A DNA stretch of 64,000 bases, from the NCBI GenBank assembly GCA_050258035.1, contig JBLMYA010000071.1:1-64000 (forward strand), written 5' to 3'. The notes under the pieces were generated by a model that ran no database searches, was not told the origin of the DNA, and saw only the letters and a program-made list of their open reading frames with translations. Origin of the DNA: DATBLE01 sp050258035 (GTDB lineage: Bacteria; Actinomycetota; Thermoleophilia; Gaiellales; Gaiellaceae). Position numbers and translations under genes: made by a program. Positions 44,142-53,139 of the stretch are shown piece after piece. Numbering within the stretch: the first letter of the stretch is position 1; the number at the start of each line of letters is the position of its first letter.

Positions 44142-44595
44142 CGGGGCCGTTCACGATCTCTCGCCTCGTGTCGGGGTGTCGGAACCCAGAGGATGACATC
44201 AAGGGCGCCACGCCGCTGCCGGGGAGCCTCCACCGGGCCATTCTGCTCCGACAAGTGCGGTACACGTGAGAAAACCTCAAGACAGAGCGGCTGTCCGGTT
44301 CGATCTCCTGTTGCCCGAGAGCAGACTTCCCTGGTCCCATGCTCTGAGTCGATTGCCACGCGCGTTCGCGGGCAGTCGACCTCCTTGTCAACTGCCCGGA
44401 GGCGAAGCCGCCGGCCCCCTCGCATCTGCGCCAGGAGGACTGGGTCGATCATGGGCGAGCGGCTCGATGCAACGATGTCCTGGGACGTCAGCCTCCGCGC
44501 GGCGCTCCTGTCCGGAATCCCGTCGGGCTTCGCGATTTTGGCCGGAGCCGTCACCTGACCGTTCCAGACCAGGACTGGAATGCCCTCTGCGGAGG
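44142..44595. other. Non-coding spacer between polysaccharide and monooxygenase genes
   Basis: About 450 bases. Several frames are open, but none shows a recognisable motif, and composition differs among them without a clear third-position bias. I see no tRNA, terminator with T-run or repeat. It may contain the promoter for the small frame and GT2 gene reading leftward. Confidence 0.3.
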
Positions 44596-45738
44596 TCACG
44601 ACGTCGCCCGCTCGGCAGCTGCGACGAGCGGCCGCAGCTCGGCTCTCGCAGGATCCTCCCCCGTCCGCTGCCTGACGATGTGTCTTGCGACCCGCTCCGC
44701 GTCGCGGCCTGCGCCGCCGATGAGCATCGACGCGAATGAATGCAGGAACGGCAGGCCGACGAAGTACAGACCCGGCGACGACGCGACCACGCCCCGGTAC
44801 TGAACCGGATAGCCGTCGTCTCCCAGGTCGAATGGCAACGTGATCCACGAGTAATCGGGGCGGAAGCCGGTACACCAGATCACGTTTCGCACCTCCAGCA
44901 CGCGCCCGTCGGCGAGCACGGGCAATCCCCCTTCGACGCCGACCGTCCGCGCGAGCACCCGCTCGACGCCGGCGTTGATCAGGTCCTTGCGCCGGTAGCG
45001 GAGGAGTGGTCCCCCGCCGTGCCGGATGTGGGGGCGGATCTTGCGGCCGATGGGGGTGTCAGCGGTCAGGATGTGCGTCCCCACGAAGAAGAGGCACCGG
45101 AAGCCGAGGCGGCCGCGCCGGGTCTCGAGCGGCACGGGGAGCTGGCCGGTGTCCGGGCCCGAGAGTGTCACCTCGTGCTCCGGAGCCGCCTCGAAGGCGA
45201 GGTCGGCGCCCGAATGGCTTGCGCCGACCACGAGCACTGGGCCGTCCTGGAGCTGCGACAGGTTCCGGTAGTCGTTCGAGTGGAGCTGCTCGATGCCTGC
45301 GTCCAGCTCGGTCGCGAAGGCGGGGACATGTGGCTTCCTGAACGCTCCCGTCGCGATCACGACGTTGTCGGCGTCGAAATGCCGGTCGCCGGCTGATGCG
45401 ACGTAGCGATCCTCCTCCTTCGTCAGGCTCTCCACGACCACACCGCTGTGGACGGGCAGCTCGAACTCGGCGGCATAGGCTTCGAGGTAGTCGCCCATCT
45501 CGACGGCGGTCGGGTAGGACGTCGGCGCTGCCGGAAACCTCATTCCGGGAAGGCCGTCCCGGCTCGCCGGCGAGTACAGCCGCAGCGAGTCCCATCGCCC
45601 GCGCCAGCTGTCGCCCACACGCTCGCTGCCGTCCAGGATCGCGAACGACCGGCCTGCTTGCTTCAGGAAATGGCCGACGGCGAGCCCCGCCTGGCCGCCG
45701 CCGATCACGATCGTCTCGTAGTGCTCCGACGTTTCCAT
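44596..45738 (-). CDS. Flavin-containing monooxygenase (CzcO/FMO-like)
   Basis: A 380-residue two-dinucleotide flavoprotein. The FAD site is TIVIGGGQAGLAVGHFL, the NADPH site VLVVGASHSGADLAFEA. The group B monooxygenase region appears as IEQLHSNDYRN. VIWCTGFRPDYSWI is the ATG-like motif linking FAD and NADP sites. It should hydroxylate or oxygenate a small substrate using NADPH and O2. ATG 45738 has GGGAGG six bases upstream. The regulator gene 45861-47501 lies just upstream on the same strand, with a palindrome between. A regulator-target pair is therefore plausible. Confidence 0.8.
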   Translation of the reverse strand: METSEHYETIVIGGGQAGLAVGHFLKQAGRSFAILDGSERVGDSWRGRWDSLRLYSPASRDGLPGMRFPAAPTSYPTAVEMGDYLEAYAAEFELPVHSGVVVESLTKEEDRYVASAGDRHFDADNVVIATGAFRKPHVPAFATELDAGIEQLHSNDYRNLSQLQDGPVLVVGASHSGADLAFEAAPEHEVTLSGPDTGQLPVPLETRRGRLGFRCLFFVGTHILTADTPIGRKIRPHIRHGGGPLLRYRRKDLINAGVERVLARTVGVEGGLPVLADGRVLEVRNVIWCTGFRPDYSWITLPFDLGDDGYPVQYRGVVASSPGLYFVGLPFLHSFASMLIGGAGRDAERVARHIVRQRTGEDPARAELRPLVAAAERATS

Positions 45739-45827
45739 CTCGTGCCTCCCTTCGTCGATCGATACGGCCACGGTAGGAGGGCGGCCGCTGCGGCGCATCG
45801 CTGCGAATCACCAACTCGTCGCCGACC

Positions 45828-45855
45828 GCGGCGTGGTCATTTCTGACCACGCCGC
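45828..45855 (-). promoter_or_regulatory. 12-bp perfect inverted repeat (operator or terminator)
   Basis: gcggcgtggtca, tttc, tgaccacgccgc forms a perfect 12-base-pair palindrome. It starts five bases after the LuxR-type gene's stop and 89 bases before the monooxygenase start. No T-run follows on the minus strand, so it is either a stem-only terminator for the regulator gene or an operator for the monooxygenase gene. The core tggtca..tgacca would suit a dimeric DNA-binding protein. Confidence 0.5.
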
Positions 45856-45860
45856 TCGGC

Positions 45861-47501
45861 TCAGACGAGGTCGCGCTCGAAGGCGAAGGCGGTCGCCGCG
45901 GCCCGCGACGAGAGATCGAGCTTCGTGTAGATGTTCTGGACGTGGCGGGCGACGGTGTGCTCGCTGATCACGAGCTGGGCGGCGATCTGGCGGTTGCTCT
46001 TCCCCGCCGCGACGAGTCGCAGCACCTCGAGCTCTCGCCGGGAAAGGCCGTGCGCCTGGTCGGGCGAAGTCTGGAATCGGGCCAGGTCGGGCGCAGCTCC
46101 CAGCCGCTGGAAGATGGCGCGCGCCGACTCCAGCTCCAGCATGGCCGCCTCCGCGTCGTCGAGCATCGAGCAGACCTGGGCGAGCAGCGCCCGGGTGCGG
46201 GCGACTTCGTACGGCGCATCGAGCTCGAGCCAGGCCTGCTGCGCCCGGCGCAGGGCACCGAGCGCGGCGCGAGGATCGTCTTCGGTGAGGGCGACCGCAC
46301 CCTTTGCGTACGCGACCATCGCGGCGAGCATCGCGCTGTCGTAGCGTCCGGCGAGATCTTCGAGCTCCGCGCATGCGCTCCGTGCCTCCTCGATCTCGCC
46401 GGCTGCAAGGGCGATCTCGACCTGGGCGGGCAGCAATGCCGCCCGCTTGAGCGGCTCGCGGGTCTCCGAGGACGCCCGCCGGATGGCTGCGAGGGCGGCG
46501 CCCCGCTTCCCCTGGGCCAGGCGAAGCTGAGCGAGTCCCGGTTGCGGCTCCCAGCCGAAGCCGCTCGCCTCGCGGTATGCCTCCTCCGCTGCCGCGAACT
46601 CGCCCAGCAGGCGGAGCAGCTCTGCGTGGCGGTAGTACGCGACGCCTGCAGCCGCCGGGTTGTTCGTCTCGACGAGCCGCTCGCAGGCGCGACGTGCCTC
46701 TTCCAGAGCATCCGACCACGAGCCGCCGAACTGGAGGATCTCGGCGCGGTGGATGCGGCAGCGGCCCGTGAAAGCGACGAGGTCCGGCTGCTGGTCGGCC
46801 CACTCGGTCAGCGCGAGCGTCCACTCTCGAGCCCTCCCGACCTCGAACGCCTCCTGGCACGCCAGGATCACCCCGCAGTAGACGATCCCGACGACGAACG
46901 GCGACAGGTCGCCGGTCGTCACCGTAACCATCGCCTCGTCCAGGAGCGCCAGCCCCTCCTGGACGCGTCCCGCACTGACGAGCATGTGGCCTTGCGCGTG
47001 CAGGCCGATCGCGAAGAGATCGCGGTCGCCGAAACGCTGCCCAATCGCCGCCGCCTCTCCCGCGACCGCGGCTGCCCCCTCGAAGTCGCCTGCGGCCTCG
47101 TGCTGGAACACGCGCGGCATGAGCAAGTAGCCCTGCTCGGCGGACTCGCCCGGCACCTGCTCGAGGAGCCGTTGGGCGCGACGGAGCCAGCCGCTGGCAG
47201 GGCCGACCGCGCCTCGGTACGCGAGGTTCATGCCGATCCAGGCAGCGGCACGCACGGCACGCAGCGCCTCTCCACGCTCGAGGTAGCGATGGTGAGCTCG
47301 CTCGAGGAACACAACGGCGTCGTCGTCGCGGCTGAGCATCAAGGTCGCGATCGTCAGCAGTTCGAGGTCCTCTGCCTCGAGGGACAGCTGCTCGTCCGCG
47401 CGGCAAAAAGCCTCGTGGGCCTCGAGCCACGAGCGCCTCGAATACGCGTCGCGCCCATGCTCGAGCGCTTCGACAGCAGCGGGGTGGACACGATCGGTCA
47501 C
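45861..47501 (-). CDS. LuxR-type transcriptional regulator with TPR-like sensor region
   Basis: A 546-residue protein. Residues 1-470 are TPR-like helical pairs rich in Ala and Glu (for example EALEHGRDAYSRRSWLEAHE, and AEEAYREASGFGWEPQPG). The C-terminal 65 residues are a GerE/LuxR helix-turn-helix: GLSRRELEVLRLVAAGKSNR, then QIAAQLVISEHTVARHVQNI and YTKLDLSSRAAAT. Unlike LAL/MalT regulators there is no ATP-binding domain. It probably responds to a ligand or protein partner through the TPRs and controls nearby genes such as the monooxygenase. GTG 47501 is the start; a zinc-ribbon gene is transcribed divergently 75 bases away. Confidence 0.8.
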   Translation of the reverse strand: MTDRVHPAAVEALEHGRDAYSRRSWLEAHEAFCRADEQLSLEAEDLELLTIATLMLSRDDDAVVFLERAHHRYLERGEALRAVRAAAWIGMNLAYRGAVGPASGWLRRAQRLLEQVPGESAEQGYLLMPRVFQHEAAGDFEGAAAVAGEAAAIGQRFGDRDLFAIGLHAQGHMLVSAGRVQEGLALLDEAMVTVTTGDLSPFVVGIVYCGVILACQEAFEVGRAREWTLALTEWADQQPDLVAFTGRCRIHRAEILQFGGSWSDALEEARRACERLVETNNPAAAGVAYYRHAELLRLLGEFAAAEEAYREASGFGWEPQPGLAQLRLAQGKRGAALAAIRRASSETREPLKRAALLPAQVEIALAAGEIEEARSACAELEDLAGRYDSAMLAAMVAYAKGAVALTEDDPRAALGALRRAQQAWLELDAPYEVARTRALLAQVCSMLDDAEAAMLELESARAIFQRLGAAPDLARFQTSPDQAHGLSRRELEVLRLVAAGKSNRQIAAQLVISEHTVARHVQNIYTKLDLSSRAAATAFAFERDLV

Positions 47502-47576
47502 GGCGACGTCGCCGGCATTGTCCCCAGACAGGGCACGGATCGCCAGGACGCGCCTTTCTCTTCAACTGCTGCACAC

Positions 47577-47939
47577 ATGAAGCGGGCCGAGCTCTTCCCG
47601 GTCGGTAGAGTCGGTCGGGTGGCTTGGGGCAGCGCAAAGCGTCGGGAGGAGGCCGAGCTGGCGCTCGACAATCCCGGCGTTGCCTCGTGCGGTGTTTGCG
47701 GTCGACGCTGGGAGCGACCCTCGTTGCGGTGGGCCGTTCGCGAGTTCGAGGAGCATGATTGCCCGGCGGGCGAGGCAGCGCGCACCAGGCGCGCAATGAA
47801 GGCGGCCGAGCGGGAGATCGCCTGCGAGGCCTGCGGCTGGGTCGCTGTCACGGAGAAACACCGTGGCCCGGCTCTGCTGGCAGAGCATCGGCAGGTCTGT
47901 CCGAACAGCGCGGACACCGCCGAGCCGACCTCCGCCTAG
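47577..47939 (+). CDS. Small double zinc-ribbon protein
   Basis: A 120-residue protein from ATG 47577. It holds two metal-binding clusters: CGVCGRRW with a downstream EEHDC, and CEACGWVAV with a downstream EHRQVC. Each gives a C-x2-C plus H-x-C or H-x3-C set, as in small zinc fingers. Between them is a basic helix (AARTRRAMKAAEREI). The role may be nucleic-acid or protein binding; no family is recognised. It faces away from the LuxR-type gene and shares its 75-base control region. Confidence 0.6.
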   Translation: MKRAELFPVGRVGRVAWGSAKRREEAELALDNPGVASCGVCGRRWERPSLRWAVREFEEHDCPAGEAARTRRAMKAAEREIACEACGWVAVTEKHRGPALLAEHRQVCPNSADTAEPTSA

Positions 47940-48023
47940 ACCGGCTCAGACGATCAGGACCCTCGCCCTCGGGGGTGCGCTGGACATGCCTCGCGGTGAC
48001 CTATGCGCCACCGGGCGTGGTTC

Positions 48024-48416
48024 TCATGTCGGCTTCACCCAGTACTTCAGGACTTGGGTGCCGCCCAGTGCGTGGATCACCACCTGGAAGCTGACCTTGA
48101 AGCCCTTCGCCGCGAGTGGGAAGGTTACGAAGTCGCCGAACACGCCGGTGAAAGGGTGGTTGACGACGTTCTTCTTGCAGCAGCCGAACTCGACCGGGTG
48201 TACGCCGCCGAGCGGGTCGAGGATGCGAGTCGTGATCGTCGCCTTGATCAGCTTGCCGTGTCGGTCGGTGACGCTGACAACGTAGAACCAATTGCTGCTC
48301 ACCTTTGGTGCGTGCGTGGACGCAACCAGCGTCGCCCTGAACGGCGGAGCACCGAGCACCGCCCCCGGGAGCGCCAGTACCGCGAGGCAGAGGACAACGA
48401 CGAAGAGACGCCTCAC
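48024..48416 (-). CDS. Secreted small protein, unknown function
   Basis: A 130-residue protein with a signal peptide (MRRLFVVVLCLAVLALPGAV, cleavage near LGA). The mature domain of about 108 residues is strand-rich and contains a CC pair (EFGCCKKNVV) near its centre. The pattern ATLVASTHAPKV, then WFYVVSVTDRHGK, recalls Ig-like or FixH/YtkA-type folds found on the cell surface, but I cannot name the family. It is convergent with the zinc-ribbon gene. Confidence 0.6.
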   Translation of the reverse strand: MRRLFVVVLCLAVLALPGAVLGAPPFRATLVASTHAPKVSSNWFYVVSVTDRHGKLIKATITTRILDPLGGVHPVEFGCCKKNVVNHPFTGVFGDFVTFPLAAKGFKVSFQVVIHALGGTQVLKYWVKPT

Positions 48417-48706
48417 CGGAGGGATGCTAACTCTCCGCGGGCACTGCTCTTGCTCGGCCCGGAGGCCCCGCTCGACCCGTGAGCGCGGCCGGGCCGAGGG
48501 CGACGCTGCCGTTCCTCATGATCGTCGTCCCCGAAGTCCGTCGCTACACTCCTCCGAGGGCTTGAGCAACGTGACGGCGCTGCCGAGCAATCTCTAACCC
48601 GGGCTTTCCGGCAGGCAGCGACGATCTGAACATCCACCCGCGTATCGACACGACCACCGGCGGCCCCGCGTCCCGGCTGACCGCGCTCTGTCTCCGCCGG
48701 CGGTGG

Positions 48707-50758
48707 GTGGTGCTCGCCGTCTGGCTCCTCGCGATCGTGCTCGGCGTGGCCGGGGCGATGCGCCTCGGGCCGCTTCTCAGCACCGGCTTCTCTCTGCCCG
48801 GCACCGACTCGGAGCGCGTCAAGGAGGTGCTCACCCAGGACTTCGGGCAGCGCTCCGGCGCGGGGTTCGTCCTGATCGCAAAGGGCGGCCGTGCCCTCGA
48901 GCGCGCCCGCCGTGCCGGTGAGACGGCGGCGCGCCTGCTGCCCGGCGGCACGATCGACGGCACCGAGGCGCTTCCGTCCGGCGCCGCCGCCTCGTTCGTG
49001 AGCTCTCGGCTCGACCCTTCGCAGGCGGCCGGCCGCACGGGCGAGCTGCGGCAGAGATTGGGCCCCGCGGTCTACGTCACGGGCGACGCGGCGATCAAGC
49101 ACGACATGGCGCCGGTGCTCACTCGTGACCTCCGCGTCGGCGAGTTGTACCTCGCCGTTCCAGCGGCGCTCCTGATCCTGTTGCTCGTGTTCGGGACGGC
49201 GTCCGCCCTGCTGCCGTTCATGTTCGCAGCGGCCACGATCCCGCCGACGCTGGGGGCCGCCTGGGGGTTCGCGCACATGCTCCAGCTCAGCGACTACCTG
49301 CGGAACATGGTGCTGATGATCGGCTTCGCGATCGCGATCGACTACTCGCTGCTGGTCGTCAACCGCTACCGGGACGAGCGCCGCGAGGGGCGGACCCACG
49401 CCGCCGCGGTGGAGGAGACGATGTTGCACGCGGGCCGCACGATCGTCTTCAGCGGCCTCGCCGTGTCGGTTGGGCTGGCCCTGATGCTGCTCATGCCGGT
49501 GCCGTTCCTGCGTGGATTCGGCGTCGGAGGGCTGCTGATCCCCCTCGTCAGCGTCGTCTGCGCGCTGACACTCCTGCCCGTGATGCTGCTCACGGTCGGC
49601 GAGCGGCTGGAACGTATCCGCTTCGTCCCCCGGGGCCTCACCGAGCGGCGCCAGGTCGGAGAGCTCCGCCTGTGGACCGCCCTCGCGGGCTGGGTGATGC
49701 GGCGGGCGAAGCTGCTCGCGCCGCTGATCGCAGCCTTGCTCGTGCTGGCGGCGCTGCCGCTGATCGGAATCCATGTCGGGCCTGCGTCCCGGAGCAGCCT
49801 GCCGAGGGGGCTTCCAGCGATGCAGGGGATGGCGATCCTCGAGCACGGCAACGCGAGCGACGTCTTGAACCCCACGACCGTTGTTGTCGACACCGGAACC
49901 GCCCGGGACGCGGAGGCCCTGTCAGTCGTCCGGGCCGCGGCACGACTCGAACGGAGCCTTCGCGCCGACCCCGAGGTCGTGACCGTGTCGCCCGCGCTCG
50001 CCGATGCCAGCGGCCGCTACCTGCGGATCGACATCGTCGGCCGCCACGAGGCAGCCGGCGGCGAGGGCCAGGCATTCGCCGACCGCCTGCGCGGCCGGCT
50101 GATCCCGACCGCCCACTTTCCAGCCCACGTGCACGTGATCGCCGGCGGCGGTAGCGCGTCGGCCGCCGACTTCGTCTCGCGGACGCTCGGCTCGTTTCCG
50201 TGGCTGATCCTGGCCGTGCTCGCGCTCACGTACGTCTTGCTGGCGCGTGCCTTCCGCTCGCTGCTGCTGCCGCTGAAGGCGATCGTGCTGAACCTGCTCA
50301 CGGTCTCCGCCGCCTGCGGGCTGATGATCGCGGTCTTCCAGTGGGGATGGGGCAGGCCCTTCGGGCTCGTCCAGGTCGACCAGGTCGAGGGCTGGATACC
50401 CGTCTTCATGTTCACGCTGCTGTTCGGGCTGTCGATGGACTACGAGGTGTTTCTCGTCACCCGGATGCGCGAGGCCTGGGACAGAACCCGCTCGAACAGC
50501 GGCGCCGTCGTCCACGGACTCGCGAACACCGGGCGGATCGTCACTGCGGCCGGGCTGATCATGGCCGCGACGTTCAGCGGCTTCCTGCTCGGCTCGATCC
50601 CGCCGATGCAGCAGCTCGGCTTCGGACTCGCGGTCGCGATCATGATCGACATCACCTTGATCCGCGGGATGCTCCTGCCGTCAGCGATGGCGCTCGCCGG
50701 CCGCTGGAACTGGTACCTGCCCACGTGGGCGGGTCGCGCGCTGCGCGTCCGCCCCTAG
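48707..50758 (+). CDS. MMPL/RND-family membrane transporter
   Basis: A 683-residue transporter with two repeats, each of a first helix, a large extracytoplasmic domain and a bundle of helices. The motifs IDYSLLVVNRYRDE in repeat 1 and MDYEVFLVTRMREAW in repeat 2 are the MMPL proton-relay/GXXXDY regions. Such proteins export lipids or other envelope precursors using the proton gradient. The first helix begins at once (VVLAVWLLAIVLGVAG) if GTG 48707 is the start. The open frame extends 43 codons upstream with plausible residues (RLTALCLRRRW) but no ATG, GTG or TTG. The true start may therefore be CTG or the region may hold a frameshift. Confidence 0.85.
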   Translation: MVLAVWLLAIVLGVAGAMRLGPLLSTGFSLPGTDSERVKEVLTQDFGQRSGAGFVLIAKGGRALERARRAGETAARLLPGGTIDGTEALPSGAAASFVSSRLDPSQAAGRTGELRQRLGPAVYVTGDAAIKHDMAPVLTRDLRVGELYLAVPAALLILLLVFGTASALLPFMFAAATIPPTLGAAWGFAHMLQLSDYLRNMVLMIGFAIAIDYSLLVVNRYRDERREGRTHAAAVEETMLHAGRTIVFSGLAVSVGLALMLLMPVPFLRGFGVGGLLIPLVSVVCALTLLPVMLLTVGERLERIRFVPRGLTERRQVGELRLWTALAGWVMRRAKLLAPLIAALLVLAALPLIGIHVGPASRSSLPRGLPAMQGMAILEHGNASDVLNPTTVVVDTGTARDAEALSVVRAAARLERSLRADPEVVTVSPALADASGRYLRIDIVGRHEAAGGEGQAFADRLRGRLIPTAHFPAHVHVIAGGGSASAADFVSRTLGSFPWLILAVLALTYVLLARAFRSLLLPLKAIVLNLLTVSAACGLMIAVFQWGWGRPFGLVQVDQVEGWIPVFMFTLLFGLSMDYEVFLVTRMREAWDRTRSNSGAVVHGLANTGRIVTAAGLIMAATFSGFLLGSIPPMQQLGFGLAVAIMIDITLIRGMLLPSAMALAGRWNWYLPTWAGRALRVRP

Positions 50759-50843
50759 CGAGAGTCGTTCTGAAACGCGGGCGGGTCGTCACGAACTTGT
50801 CGCCACAGCTGGTCGGATCCGCTCGGGCGAATCGTGGATCTGA

Positions 50844-50875
50844 TGGGGGTGACCGTGGTGTCTCGGCCACCCCCA
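50844..50875 (+). terminator. Hairpin between convergent genes
   Basis: An eight-base-pair stem (tgggggtg / caccccca) with an inner ccg/cgg pair lies between the ends of the MMPL gene and the DUF6458-like gene. It could terminate both directions. No long T-run is visible. Confidence 0.4.
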
Positions 50876-50901
50876 CCTCGAAGGAGGAATCGTCTGAGTT
50901 G

Positions 50902-51159
50902 CTAGACGTCTTCCTCGATCACTCGCCGGCGCGGGCGATCGACCACGTCTTCGTCGACAACCCGACGGCGCGAGCCGGTGAAATATCCGGGGCCGGCCCA
51001 GCTCGACCAGAAGATCAGCGAGAGCAGCAGCCCGACGATCCCCACCACCAGCAGGATGTAGCCGACCGTGTTCACATTGAAGCCGGAAGTGGTGACGTCG
51101 ACCGCCCAGGCCATCACTGCGCCGGCGGCTATCAAGAGCAGGCTAACTCCCACACCCAT
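50902..51159 (-). CDS. DUF6458-like two-helix membrane protein
   Basis: An 85-residue protein with two transmembrane helices (VSLLLIAAGAVMAWAV and TVGYILLVVGIVGLLLSLIF). The conserved loop DVTTSGFNVNTVG and the following SSW fit the small actinobacterial DUF6458 family. An acidic/basic tail (RRRVVDEDVVDRPRRRVIEE) contains two related copies of RRRVVDED/RRRVIEED. ATG 51159 has GGGAGG six bases upstream. It lies 22 bases after another small membrane gene, so the two are probably cotranscribed. Confidence 0.75.
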   Translation of the reverse strand: MGVGVSLLLIAAGAVMAWAVDVTTSGFNVNTVGYILLVVGIVGLLLSLIFWSSWAGPGYFTGSRRRVVDEDVVDRPRRRVIEEDV

Positions 51160-51181
51160 TCGAATACCTCCCTTCTTTTGA

Positions 51182-51322
51182 TCAGGCTGTTCGAGTAAAC
51201 AACCCGATCAGAGCAAGAATGCCGGCGACTATCAGGACGAAGAAAAGGAACTTCGAAATCGCGACGCCGCCGACGATCGCGAACAGCAACAGAAGGGCAA
51301 CGAGTACCCAGAGAAGCACCAT
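51182..51322 (-). CDS. Very small membrane protein
   Basis: A 46-residue protein from ATG 51322 with GGAGG about ten bases upstream. It is almost wholly two hydrophobic helices (VLLWVLVALLLLFAIVGG and FLFFVLIVAGILALIGL) with a short FTRTA end. Such peptides are common in actinobacteria as stress-related membrane proteins, without known function. It precedes the DUF6458-like gene by 22 bases. Confidence 0.6.
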   Translation of the reverse strand: MVLLWVLVALLLLFAIVGGVAISKFLFFVLIVAGILALIGLFTRTA

Positions 51323-51659
51323 CGTGTAATCGCCTCCTCGCGAGTCTTCAAATGACTCAGTTGAGAGCGACCCTGGTACTACCACCTCGATTCGGTCGGT
51401 AAACGTTCCGAGGTCCCCGAATGCGATACGCGTGACCGTCTCCTCGCCCGAGCGGCAGTCGGGTCATCGAAATAGTGAAGTCCCTCCGCAGCAACCAGAT
51501 CCCCTGCGGACCCGCTACGCTTCGAGTGCCGAGGCGGTCTCCTTGGGTGCCCCTCTTCTCGCTTGCTCGCCTGACGGCGGAGCGCGTGAGGTCTCTCGTC
51601 TGGCAATCCAGACCTCGACGTCCAGGAGCAAGCCGCTGAATCCGCCCCGCAACTGTTAC

Positions 51660-52034
51660 GTGGTGCACTACGAGCGCGAGGGTGCTGCAGGACCGCCCGT
51701 GGCTCCGTCGTGGACGGACGTCGAGAAGGTGCTCGACCGGCTCGCCCGGGCGGGGGCAACGATACCGATCACGCCGACGTCGACGACAACGATCGGCGGA
51801 TACGAGCGCGGGCGGCGCGTGTTGTTGCAGTCGGGCTACGGCCCGCTGTGGCTGGCGGTCGACAGCATCCGCGAGTGCTGGGAGCGGTTCGAGCAACTGG
51901 GGCGCATTCGCCGCTCCGACGTGCTCGAGCCGGGGCGCTGCTCCGGCTTCATGATCGCGCTGTTCCGCCAGGTGCCCGGCGTCACCGAGGAGCACAAGCG
52001 CGGCAACGTCTACCTGGTACGAGCCGCCGTCTGA
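51660..52034 (+). CDS. Hypothetical cytoplasmic protein
   Basis: About 124 residues from GTG 51660. The frame is open back to 51432, but the added 75 residues look non-coding. The sequence has a strand-helix pattern (HYEREG, then SWTDVEKVLDRLARAGATI), a YERGRRVLLQSGYGPLWLAV segment and one Cys near SGFMIAL. No family is recognised. The next gene begins about 17 bases after its stop, so it may be cotranscribed with the UPF0104-like membrane protein. Confidence 0.45.
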   Translation: MVHYEREGAAGPPVAPSWTDVEKVLDRLARAGATIPITPTSTTTIGGYERGRRVLLQSGYGPLWLAVDSIRECWERFEQLGRIRRSDVLEPGRCSGFMIALFRQVPGVTEEHKRGNVYLVRAAV

Positions 52035-52051
52035 TCCGCATCGCCGGCCGC

Positions 52052-53017
52052 ATGCCGAGCGGGTCCTCCGTGTCCCGGCGCCGGCTCGTCGCGAGTGTGG
52101 GCTTCGCCGCGTTCACCGTCGTGGCGTCGATCCTTCTCGGCCGCCGGCTGACACACTCGAGCTGGCCGCTCGACCACGTGGAACCGTGGCTCGCCGCCGC
52201 CGCGGCGCTTGCCTATCTCGGCAGCTTCTTCTTCCGGGCACGCGCCTGGCACCGGCTGTTTCCTCCCGACGAGTGCCCTGGTCAGGCCAGGTGCCTGGCG
52301 TCAGTGGGCGCCGCCGCCGCGAGCGGCGCCGTTCTTCCATTCCGACTCGACTACCTGATCAAGATCGGAGTGCTGCGCAAGCTCGGCGGCATCCGTGTGG
52401 GACTGGGCGCGATCGCCCTCTCGATCGTCTCCCTGGGGATGATCGACGCGATCGCGATGCTTCCCCTCTCGATCTCGGCGACGGTCACCACCAACTCGGT
52501 GCTCCGCGGCCCGCTGCTGGTCGTCGTCGCCTTCGGCATTGCCTGCTCGACTCTCCTCGTCGTCGGCAGGCGCCTGGCGAGCGTGCGCCTGCTCGGCCGG
52601 AGCCGCGGATTGCGCGCGCTCGGCGATCACGTCGCGCTGCACACGTCGCCGGGCGGGCGCAGGGACGCGATCGTCGCCTGGTTCTACCTCTTCGCCTGCT
52701 GGTCGGCCCGCGCCTTTGGAGGCGCCGCGCTCCTGAGCGCGCTCGGGCTCTCGTTCTCGCCGCAGACGGCCCTGACCGTGATCTGCCTGGGTGCAGCGGC
52801 CGGGATCATCCCGATCACGTCCGGTGGAGCCGTGGTCAACGCCGGAGCGGCCGCAGCGATCCTGCTGGCGCTCGGTGTCGCCAAGGACGTGGCGATCGAC
52901 TTCTCGCTCGCCTCCGGCCTCCTGCTCGTGATCAGTGCCGTCGCCGCTTCGCTGTGCGGCGTGCTCGCGACGATGGCGGTGCGCCTGGCCGCCCTGCGAG
53001 GCTCGGCACGGGCCTAG
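52052..53017 (+). CDS. UPF0104/lysylphosphatidylglycerol-synthase-like membrane protein
   Basis: A 321-residue protein with about eight transmembrane helices. The order (WLAAAAALAYLGSFFFRARAWH, then LPFRLDYLIKIGVLRKLG, then GGAVVNAGAAAAILLALGV) follows the transmembrane domain of the UPF0104/LPG-synthase-like group. The catalytic GNAT-like domain of MprF is absent. These proteins flip or bind lipids or take part in lipid-linked sugar export. The start is set at ATG 52052. Confidence 0.7.
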   Translation: MPSGSSVSRRRLVASVGFAAFTVVASILLGRRLTHSSWPLDHVEPWLAAAAALAYLGSFFFRARAWHRLFPPDECPGQARCLASVGAAAASGAVLPFRLDYLIKIGVLRKLGGIRVGLGAIALSIVSLGMIDAIAMLPLSISATVTTNSVLRGPLLVVVAFGIACSTLLVVGRRLASVRLLGRSRGLRALGDHVALHTSPGGRRDAIVAWFYLFACWSARAFGGAALLSALGLSFSPQTALTVICLGAAAGIIPITSGGAVVNAGAAAAILLALGVAKDVAIDFSLASGLLLVISAVAASLCGVLATMAVRLAALRGSARA

Positions 53018-53027
53018 CGCCTGAACC

Positions 53028-53130
53028 TCAGGGAGTGGTGTCGAGGGGGCGGACGTCCGCCGCTTCGATGCCGAGCGAGCCGAACGCGATCGCGTACTCG
53101 ACTCGTTGACCTTCGTGCAGGGTCGCGCGG
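53028..53130 (-). pseudogene. Cold-shock domain, C-terminal fragment
   Basis: On the minus strand, codons from about 53130 to the TGA at 53028 give TLHEGQRVEYAIAFGSLGIE followed by AADVRPLDTTP. This is the last two strands of a cold-shock/OB domain (G-x-x-VEY...G-x-x-A-x-x-VRPL). The RNA-binding KGFGFI/FVHH strands are missing, so the domain is truncated. The break lies where a peptidase fragment begins on the other strand. Confidence 0.5.
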
Positions 53131-53139
53131 TCCTTGACG

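Noticed and set aside
44016..44558. Plus-strand frame of 180 codons in the spacer
   Set aside because: Arg/Ser-rich with no motif; the 5' part is antisense to the small minus-strand frame that looks more like protein.
48413..49846. Minus-strand frame of 477 codons opposite the MMPL transporter
   Set aside because: It is a run of His, Arg, Gln and Glu without structure, typical of the antisense of membrane-protein codons.
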